Assembly (NCBI GenBank): GCA_003516765.1
Contig: DPCD01000013.1
Span: 1 to 15,470 of the forward strand
DNA: 15,470 nucleotides
Direction of reading: 5' to 3'
Origin: Clostridiales bacterium
GTDB taxonomy: Bacteria; Bacillota; Clostridia; Oscillospirales; Oscillospiraceae
Shown: piece by piece, positions 1 through 10,100 of the stretch
Layout of the letters: every line of letters starts with the position of its first letter
Position numbering within the stretch: the stretch's first letter is position 1
Translations under genes and position numbers: made by a program
The notes under the pieces: model-generated
The model's database searches: none
Told to the model about the DNA's origin: nothing
The model's input: the letters and a program-made list of their open reading frames with translations, nothing else

Positions 1-1141
1 CTGCCACATTCGGCAGATAGTTGGCCGCTGCATAGCTCCAGAATCCATCAAAGGCGTGCTTGTTTCCACCGACGCCAAGCTCCAATCCGGATTCCATCGC
101 AGAGGTGAGAACCGCAAGGTCGCGCGGCTTCGGGATGGCAAAGTATTTCCCATCGCCCATCGGGATACAAAAATAACTGTTCTTCGTGTACGTGGAAAGT
201 TGTTGATAGTCCTTCTTGCTTTCCTCGTCACGGTTGTTGATGAGGTAGAACAGCGCCGCGATCCCAGCCGAAGCGGCAAAATAGGCGATCATGCGGTTGC
301 GAACAACGTGCTTTCTCTGCTCCGGTGGTGCATCCTGCCCGGTCAGGAACCGGACGTGCTTGTCGATGCCCTGCACGCCGGCATTGAAGAACGGGACGAA
401 CTTGTTGACCTGTCTGGACGTTGCGCCGCCGCGCCGGAAATTCGTTGTCACATCCATCGCTTCATAAAATGCTGTCTGCGGATCAACGCCGCGTTCCCGG
501 AGACACTTATAGGTGGCGAAGCGCGGCCCCTGTTCGATCATATCGCCCAGATACGAGATCCAATCCAGCGGGTTGAGCGTAAACTTTCCGGCCAGCTCCT
601 TGCGCGCTTTCTTCGCAACGTCGCGGTCGGTGCTGTAATAGCTCGCCTTGCCGCCGCCCATTGCGAGGTATTCCAGATAAAGCGGGTTCGCGCTGTCGCC
701 TTTGAGCTTGTTGACATACGAAGCGCCGATCTCTTTGAGCAGTTTGAAACGGTTCGGTTCTTTCGCATAGACCATCAGCGTCCCGAGATCTCGCGGAAGG
801 TTGGAGAAGATCGACCAGATGATATTGTCTCCTGTGATGTTGGAGGTCATGAAGTGCGACATTTTTCCGATCGCATCGACAAGCCCATTCACCTTTGACG
901 GGGACATTTCCGTGATCGATTGGAGCAGCAGGGGGTCGTTGACCTTCCAGAACTCCGGCTTGCCGTTTTTCAGGACGGTAACAACGTCTCCGAACGCTTT
1001 CCCGCGCCGGAATTGCATCATGTAATCATCAATGTCGGCTACAATTTCCCCAAAATCGTTGGCATTCGCCCATCCCTTCTCCGTAATCCGATCCATCAGG
1101 TCACTCTTCACGCCCGTGAGATTTACGCGCGTCCCGCGCAT
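1..1141 (-). other. LPD38-like C-terminal region of the giant protein (incomplete)
   Basis: From about residue 3267 to the edge. Landmarks are FWKVNDPLLLQSI, IIWSIFSNLPRDLGTLMVYA, NPLDWISYLGDMIEQGPRFA, FYEAMDVTTNFRRGG, VNKFVPFFNAGVQGID and a hydrophobic segment MIAYFAASAGIAALFYL near 3550-3566. This matches what I remember of the large-polyvalent-protein-associated domain LPD38, found in phage and element proteins thought to travel with DNA. The molecular role is not established. The domain continues past the window edge. Confidence 0.6.
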
Positions 1142-4100
1142 CGGCGTGGGGATTTTTTCAAGGAATACTGCATCCGCGCCCACGCGCTGCGCTTCGTCTG
1201 TGATCCTGCGCATCACGTTGTTGCGGACGCCCGCATTGACGACCTTGACGATGTTGGAAATGATGTTGTCCACAGGATGAACAAGATCTCTGCCGCTGCC
1301 TCTGGCGCGTTTGATCGGGTTCTGCTGGTTGGCAAATCCGCGCTTCGCGCCGCCCTGTCCCTGCGGCATAGCGCGATTGAACGGAACGTAATGCTTCCAC
1401 CGCTTGCTCCATTCCTCGCCGGTTTCTTCCGAGATCAGTCCAGTTCCAACGAGCCACGTTTCCTTGAGCTGGTCTTGGAACACATAAAGCCGCTCTGCCG
1501 CATCGTGGAACGCCGGATATTGCTGCTCCAGCTCTGCCGCGCGCCGGTTCATGAATGCCGTGGAGTTCTTGCGGTCATCTGCAAATACGCGCATTCCTTC
1601 CGCCAGCCGCTCCGGCCCATGCCGTACCACAAGATACTCGCCAAACGCCCGGTATTCGGCCTTGTTCTTCAGGTTGATCCCTTGCAGTGCCGCTTTCAGT
1701 CCCGGCCCCACATATTGCCCATTCGCATCTGTCAGATTCCCCGTGATGATCTGCCCGGCCATTGCGTCAGAATAGGCTGCGTTTGTCGCCAGCCGATAAG
1801 TATTCGTTCCGGTCGCTTCGTCGAGCAGCTTGATCCCGTGCAGGCTGTCTACCCACGCCTGATAAAGCACACTCGCTTCCGCTCTGAGCTTGTCGCCGGT
1901 CGTGTCGCCCGTCGGCACACGATCTTCTCTCAACCGGATCGCGCTCTGCGCCGTGTCCGCGTCGAGCGAATAATAGGCATTGACTTCATCTGCGAGGTTT
2001 TCCACAAGCGCCCTGTCTCGCTGAGAAAGGCTGTTCAGAAAATGCTTTGTGAATTCCGGATAATCAATCGCCGCCGTTTCGGAGTTTTGCAGATACTTCC
2101 GGAGGAATTCCGCAAGTCCTTCGCTGATCCATTTGCTCTGCTTATATTCGTCCTTCAGATCCCCGAGGCCGTTTTTCAGCTCGCTGCGCATTGCGTCGGT
2201 CAGTTTCCCGGTAAGTCCGTATTCGCGGTTCAGCGCGTGTCCCAGCTCATGAGAGATTGTCGGCAGATCGTTTGTGATCTTCGTGCGGATGCCGTTGTCC
2301 AACTTGGAATACTGCCCGCGTACTCTGCCCCGCGCGTGCCCGGTCGTAATGTTGATCCCGAAATCATGCTCGATCCCGGCGATGATCTCACTCAGGGGTT
2401 TCGGGGTCTGCTTCTCGTCTCCGACGCGCGTCGCCGTCCATTCCGCGCTGTGATCGGCTGCGGCGTCTCCGGCCGAACGTTCCACCAGCTTTTCCACCCC
2501 ATCGTCCGCAACGAATGCGCCCTGTTCATCCTTCGGATTCAGGATCGACATGATCTCGTCTTCTCTGGCGCGGAGATTGTCAAGCTCCTTCTGCTGTTCA
2601 AAAGGAGACTTTGCGATCTGCTCATACTTCGCAAGATCATTCTTTCGGTCGGACAAGCTGCGCTCCGTCTGCTCCAATCGCCCTTCAAACGTTTTCAGCA
2701 CATTTTCCATCGAACGTACCGTGCCTTCAGCACTGTCCCGGTTGACAGCGAACGAATACGCGCCGGAGCCTTGCAGATACGCGCCGCCGTGGTTGTCCGC
2801 ATACACGTCGAATCCGGCAAATTCGCCGATTTTCGCGCTGCTTGCCTCCGCCGTCATATCGATTCTCGAGGAAACCGCCTGATTGATCGCCTCGCCCGCA
2901 TCTGCACGCTTCTTGTAATTCCGTCCAAGAATGGTTGCGCGGAACTTATCGCCGCCGGAATCCTGCCGTGCAGAAATGTCGGCTTTCAAATTGCCGCGGA
3001 TCGTTTCAAACCGCCCGATGGTCTGCGGCAGCTCCATCACCTTCCGCTTAGCCTCCTGCACCTCCTTGATGTGCGAAGATGCAAGAGCTTCCAGCCGGTT
3101 TATTTTCTGCGAGATCTCATTCTGTTCCAGAATCAGTGGGTTGTCCGACGCAATCGCCGCGATTTCCGCCGCGCTGGCGGAGAAGTCGCCGTCGCCGTCT
3201 GCGGTTCTTCCGTTGTAATCGCCCGCAATGATCTGATGGATGAACGCGCCCTTGCGCTTCAGGTTGTCCCATTGACGGCTGTCAAAGGTTTTCTTCGTGA
3301 TGTAGGTGTAGATCGACACTTCCGGGTTCGTGTTTCCCTGCCGGACAATTCTCCCCCGATTCTGTTCAATGTCACCGGGGCGTTCTGGCGCGTTCAGCTC
3401 ATGCATGGCCACGGCTCGTTTCTGAATGTTCAATCCGGTTCCCATCGCCTGCGTCGAACCGATGAGGACGCGGATCGTTCCGTCGTTGACCATCTCCTGC
3501 ATTTTTGATTTCGCGTTGTCCGTCTTGTAGCTCTGTGCATACGCGATCTCATTCTCCGGAATTCCGCCCTTGACCAGCAGATCTTTGATGTCACGATAAA
3601 GGAAAATGCCGTTCTTTTCGTCCTGCCCGCCGGGGACGCCACGATCACAGAAAATAAGCTGCGTTCCCCGGTTCCCTTCGCTGGCCCGGTATTCCTTGAG
3701 TACATTGTCCACGCATTTCAGAATCTTGCCGCCCTCTTCATAGCCGAGCTTCGGGTCGATCATGCGCTGCGTGTAGCTCATTTTTTTCCCGTCGCCGTAG
3801 ACCTTCAGGATGTTGTCGTCCTTCACGTCCACACGGCCTGTGCGGATATTGTCCGCTCGCTTGCCGATCTCGCTGAGATATTCCGTCTGTGCCTCGGAAG
3901 GGTCGCACTCCACCACAATGGGGCCACCGGTTCTGACTTTCGGCAGCTTCAACCCCGGTGCCTGCGTCACAACGTCGGCAAAGCTGCGGAAAAGCTGCTG
4001 CAATTCGCCGAGGTTCCGATACCGGCTCATGGACTGCTTCGTCTCATAACCGTCTCCGCCGGCCTTCATCTTGTTAATGTCGACCACTTCGCCAAACTCG

Positions 4101-7100
4101 CTGGCCCATGCGTCAAAGCCGTTGATGCCCTTCTGCTTCAGAAGATCGCCCTGTAGATATTTCTGCATGGCATACATTTCAACCACAGAGTTCATAACCG
4201 GCGTCGCTGTTCCGAACACAACACCACGTCCGCCGTTCAGCCCTTGCAGATACTGAACCTTCATATAGAGATCATTGGCCCGTTTGCTGCCCTCTTTGTT
4301 GCCGAGGTCTGCCACGTCGGACATTTGCGTTGTGTAGAACAGGTTCTTGAAGTTGTGCGCCTCATCTACAAACAGACTGTCCACGCCGAGGCTTTCAAAA
4401 TCAATGTTGTCCTCGTCCCGCGCCACATCGCCGAGCTTTTTGATATTCGCTTCCAGCTCTGCACGCTTTTTCGCCAGCTGCTTTACCGTGAAGTTCTTTC
4501 CGGCCTGCTGTTTCTTGGCCTCCTCCTGTGCTGCAATGATCTGGTCGACCTGTTCCTGATAATACCTCGCCTGCGCTTGTTTGGAGAGCGGAATCCGTTC
4601 AAAATGCTCATATGTGATGATGACCGCATCATAATCCCCGGTCGCGACCTTATTCGCGAAGGTTTTCCGGTTGGCCGGGGTGAAGTCATTTTCTGCCGGA
4701 ACCAGCAGCTTCGCAGCCGGGTAGTAGCTTCTAAACTCCCTCTCCCACTGTCCAAGCAAATTCTTCGGGACAATGATCATCGGCTTTTTTACCGCGCCGA
4801 TCTGCCGCAGCTTCATTGCCGCCGAGGCCATTTCAAGCGTCTTGCCCGCGCCGGTTCCATGCGCAAGGAGCGTATTGCCGCCGGACATGATGATCCGCTG
4901 CACCGCATTTGCCTGATGCTCCCGCAGCGTAAAGCCTGCGGACAGGCCGTCGATCTTCAGCTCCGAGCCGTCATAATTGGGGATCGCCATACAGTTGAAG
5001 AGATCATTGTAAAGCGGCCCATATTCTTTGATCCGGTTCTCGTCGCTCCACATCCATTCCTGGAATTTTGAAAGGATCTTGTTCTTCTTTTCCTTGACGG
5101 CAATCGTCGCCTTTGGATTCAATACGGCTTTCTGGTCCTTGCCGTGCGGATAGTAGACCTTGAGATCCTTGCTGTTGAGCGCCGCTTCAAAAATCTGCAC
5201 AAAGGTCTTTCCCTCTGCGCCATATTCTGTGGAGTCCGCCGAGTTTCCGCGAAGGTATCTCCCGTTTGCGCCATAGTCCACCTTGTATGTCCCCGTGATT
5301 GGACTGTACGTCACATCGATTGCGCTTCTCCAGCCGCTATTCCTGCTGCCAAGGATTTCAGCGGCAAAATCAGCATATACACGCGGCGGAATCCACGTCG
5401 CGCCCGGCCGGACGGAAATATCCTGTGCAGGAATATCCGCCGGTACGACCTTCTCCAGTGCCTTTACGTTTGCCTCATACGCCGGGTCGATGTTCGCCAG
5501 ACCGCGCGCCTCTTTCAGCTTTGCCCGAACATTGCCGGAAAGATACATCTGCGCCGGCTGCCAGCTCTCGTCCGCCTGCTTATAGGCCAGACCCTGCGCC
5601 GCAAGCTGCCGCTCCACGGCCTTCTCGTCCGTTCCCATAAGCCGTGCAATCATCGGAATATCCACGCCGCCAGTCTCGTTGATCGACGCCGCAATGCCGT
5701 CCGCAGCCGTGTCAACGTGGCTTACGATCTCGTGTGGTGTGATGGTGTTCTTTGTAAAGATCGCGGCCTTTTCCGCTGTCTTGGCTTTTGCATCGTAGTT
5801 TTCCAGTGCAAGGATGAACGGCGCATCTGCGTCCTGCTGGATGATTTTTTTGTTTGCCGGTTTGTTCATCGGGCCGTTTTTCTGTACGAAATTATCGTAC
5901 ACTTCGTTCAGTTTTGCCCGCGCTGCCTCGATCTGCTCCGCCGGGGCGTTGTCAAATTGAAGGGTCAGCAGTTCCCGCCCGGTATCCCGAAGAGAGATCG
6001 CGCCCTGAAGCACTTCCGCCTGTTTTGCGCTCAGATCCAGCTGCACCAGCTCGCCGTCCTGATTCTGATACAGCTTTCCGCCCTCAGAAACAAAGCTTCC
6101 GTTCTTCGCCTTGCTTTTGGCCGAGCGGATTTCTTTGCGGACTTCCGCCTGAATTTCAGCCTGCGTCGGATTCGCCGTGTAGTCCATGCGTCCGGTGATC
6201 TGCGAGAATGCTTTTTCGATCTGCTTCCCGAGGTTTCCCGGCTTCGCTTTCACGGTCAGTCCGTTCGCGCGATACATCGTCCCGGACTTCTCTACCGTGC
6301 CGAGCACCATTTCCGGGTGGTTCCGGAAATATCCGTTCGTCTGCTCCCAAATGCCCTTATCCTGATGATAATAGTCCACGTCACGGAATGTCTCTCCGGC
6401 GTATGCTGTTCCGGCCGGGCGCTTCTTAAACACCAGAATATCCGTCACAACGTCCGTTCCGGCATTGGCCTTGAACGCAGTGTCCGGCAGACGGATCGCG
6501 CCGAGCAGGTCGGCCCGCTGCATCATGTACTCGCGCACGGAGCTGTCTCTTGCATCCATCGTATAGCGCGACGTGATAAAGCACAGTACGCCGCCCGGAC
6601 GCACCTTATCAATGGACTTTGCGAAGAAATAGTTGTGAATGGAGTTTGTCACGGCCTTTGGATAGGCTTTGTCGAAGATCGCATAGTTCCCGAACGGCAC
6701 ATTGCCAATGGCGAGATCCATGTAGTTGTCCGGGATCACCGCCGTTTCAAATCCCTGAACCATGACCTTCGCGTTCGGATAAAGCGCCTTTGCAATGTTG
6801 CCGGTCACTTCATCCAGTTCCACCATCGTCAGGCTTTTCACATTCGGCAAAAGGGAAGCGGGCATGGCCCCGGCAAAATTGCCGACGCCGCACGACGGTT
6901 CCAGCACACGGCCACCCGTAAAGCCAAGCGATTCAAGCCCGTGATACATCGCGCGGATCACTTCCACAGACGTGAAATGCGCGTTCGTCGTGGACTGCAT
7001 CGCGGCTTTCCATTCCGATTCGCTGAGCAATCCCTTCAGTTGCCGGTACTCCTTTGCCCAATCTTCCTTGTGGCTGTCAAAGGCGTTCGGAATTCCGCCC

Positions 7101-10100
7101 CATCCAACATACCGCGCAAGCACCGCCTGTTCCTCCGGCGTCGCCATACGGTTTTCGCTCATCACCGCACGAAGCGTCTGAATGGCTGCAACATTGGATT
7201 TATAGCGGGCCTTTTCGCCGTTCGGCAGCTTCAATCCCTCTTCCGGAATGACGTAGTTCGTGCCCTTCGGAGATACGGAATCTGCCGTCTTCTCCCTGAT
7301 CTCCCGCTGAACCGTCGCCGAAAGGTCTGCGCTTGGCTTCTTTGCCGTTTCCGGCGTCAGTACGCCATCATTTCCTTCGCCCGTGCGATGTTCTCCGGGT
7401 TCTTCCGATACTGTTCGAACGGAATCTCCCGCTCCGCCCCGCTCTGTGACATGAACCACTGATACCGGAGTTCCTCTTCGAGACGTTCCTTGTACTCCTC
7501 GCTGTCCTCGTCCACTTCCGGTTGCAGGCTGTAAATGTCCTCCTTCACGAACTCCCACGCCTGATCCTGTGCCAGCCCCTGTTTCATCAGGTCTTCCTGC
7601 ATCTCGGCCAGCCGTTCTCCCTTCTGCTGCAACAGCGGGAGCAGTTCGCCTTCCTCCTTCAGGCTTTTGCACATCTTCGGCAGAAACTCCGCCCAGTAGT
7701 CCGCCGTCACCTGTCCCGGATACGGAAGACTCTGGTACTCCCTGTCTGTCAGAAACGCTCTGTACTTCATTGCTCGTTCCTCCTGTCAAAAGTTTGTTAT
7801 TTCCAGCTACCGCAAGAATGTCTTCAACAGCTTCCTGCCGCGAAGTGTATGCAGGGCTTGTGTATGTCAGCTTCCGTGCGTTTTCCACGGGAACCGCGCC
7901 GACCGTCTCCGTCCTTCCCGTGATCGTCCCGATCCACTGTCCGTCACCGCGATCCTGAATCCGGAAGCGGTAATTGTCCGTGTTGGCCGTGTTCACGCTT
8001 TCAAGCAGGGAAGAGACATATTCAACGCTGTTTTTATCCTCAGTATACGCTGTTTCTCCCGTTTCTGCAACTGTGCGCTTTTCTACATCTTCCATAACCC
8101 TGTTGATAAACGGATCATTTTTTCGCAGCTCCGGATTTACCGTTTCTCCGTTCTCAATGCCACGCTCTGCAAGTTCTGCGCGTACCGCTTTCGGGTCGAT
8201 GTTCAGCCATTCTTCCTGCGGCTCCATATCGTTCTTCCCGGCCACTTCCGCCGCGTACTTCTGCCACGGCGCTAGCGTTTTCGTTTCGGGAAGGTCATTC
8301 CCGGCACGTGCCGCATTGTAGACCTTCACGAACTCCCCGGCGTATTCTGCCGTGTCCATCTTCCCATCGTAGGCGTTGAAGATCGCTTTCTGCCCGCTCG
8401 CGCCGAGCGTCTTGGCGATTGACTCCATTGATGCGGCTTCCGTTGTGCGCGTTTTCGCGGGTGCTGCGGCCTTCTTTGCCGTCTTCGGCGGTTCCTGCTT
8501 TGGCGTGGATGCTTCTCTGCCCGTGGGTTTGAGTGTTTCGGCCTGCGCTGCGTCCTGTGCGGGTGTCTGCGCGGTGTTCTGCTTCGGGGCGACCGTTTCC
8601 GTGGGCGCGGCGTTCTGCCCGCCTGACGGCGCAGACGCGGCCTCCTGCTGCATTTCCGTCGCCGCTCTCACAAGTGCATCCGCAGTTTTTGCGTCCAGTC
8701 CCCGCGCCTGAAGATTCTGACTTATAGACTGTGCCGCGCCCGCCGCCGCGTCTCCGACCGTCATGGGCAGCGGCGTGTCCGCCTGAATCACGCCCTGCGT
8801 GATCGCGGTCTGAAGGCCGTTTGCGACCTCCTGCGTCAGGTTCGGGTCGACCGGCGGCTGTGCCGGCGCACTCGGGATCTGTCCGGTCGTGCCGCCCGGA
8901 AGCGCGGTCTTGGGCTGCATGGCGTCGGCTGCTGCCTGATAGCCATTCAGATAGTTGTTTGCCCAATCCTCAATCGCATCCAGCGCAGAGTTGAGGTTGT
9001 TGACGGCCTTCTGCTGGCCCGCGATGTAATATTCGCCCGTCGCCGCGCGGAGGTTCTGCGTCTGCTGTAGAATGAGCTGCACGCGCTGGGCCTTTGCCTC
9101 CGGCGTCATGTTCTCCGTCCCCGCCGCCATCGCCTGATAGCTGGCCTCGATCTGGTTATAGGCTTGCTGCATCCGCGCTTTCTGCGCGTTCGTCGTCTCA
9201 TAGGTCGAAATCGCGCTGCTGAGTGCGCTGAACAGGAAGGACGTCACAAGCCCTTCGGCGATCTCCTGCCGGGTCGGCTTTTTGTCCGCCGCCGCATACC
9301 CGATTGCCTGATTGACCGTCGCATTGCTCATGCCGCTGGCCGTCTGCCGCACGAACTCGAAGAACGGTGTCATAAGGCCATTCTTGCGCAGAACGTTTGC
9401 CAGCCCAGATCCGACAAGTTCTCCCGCGATGTTGCCCGCAGCGCCCTGTGCGCCGCTCACGGCGATGCTCTTCAAATAATCGCCGCCGCTGATATCTCCG
9501 CTTGCCGCCGCGCCGGAATTCTGGATTGCGTTTACCCCCGCAAAGGTCAGCGAGCCGCGCGCCACGTTGAACCAGAAGCTGCCGGTCTTCAATCCTGTTG
9601 CGGCCAGCCCCGCGCCCGCCGCTTTTCCGACGCCGCTCATCAGAGCCAGAGAACCGGCAATCCGCGCACCGCTCGCCAGATACGGGTGTTCCGACTGCGC
9701 ATAGGCATAGTTCTGCTTCTGCTCCGCCCATCTGTCATACGCCTCGTCCGCCATTTCCGTGGAGGTATGAAGCAGCACGTCGCCAAGCGCCTCAAACCCC
9801 AGCCCCTGCATCAGGCCGCTTGTGACAGCTTCCTGTCCGGAGTAAAGCCGCGTATAGAGCGCGTTGTAGATCTGCTCCCACTGCCGGGCAGATTCCTTGT
9901 CGTTTTTGCGCACAGCTTCCTGATACGGCGCAAATGCCCAGACGTTTCTCTCTGCGCTCAGAAGTCCCGTCCCGCCGCTCTGCGTTCCAATGGCTTCCTT
10001 CGCCTCCTGCTCCTGCTCCTTTGTCCACGTCCCGTAGACGCTCGCCAGTGCCGCCAGACGCTGCTTGTAATTTCCGACATTCTCCGCTGTGTACGCTTCC

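Noticed and set aside
920..3508. 862-codon open frame on the plus strand
   Set aside because: It lies exactly antisense, codon on codon, to the helicase and peptidase part of the giant gene. It is open only because TTA, CTA and TCA codons are rare in GC-rich genes. It has no ribosome-binding site and an Arg/His/Cys-rich, non-protein-like composition.
7200..7357. Separate start for the methyltransferase-helicase just after the nested gene's stop
   Set aside because: No ATG or GTG with a ribosome-binding site occurs in the giant frame near the stop. The first in-frame ATG (residue 1260) lies within a conserved segment of the domain, so a single long polypeptide is more likely.
5144..7462. 772-codon open frame on the plus strand
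   Set aside because: Antisense shadow of the methyltransferase and linker part of the giant gene in the same codon register; the minus strand carries clear catalytic motifs here.
8295..8966. 223-codon minus-strand frame inside the giant gene, considered as a second nested gene
   Set aside because: Arg/Gly-rich low-complexity reading with no ribosome-binding site. Codon bias favours the giant frame here, unlike at the 7357-7770 nested gene.
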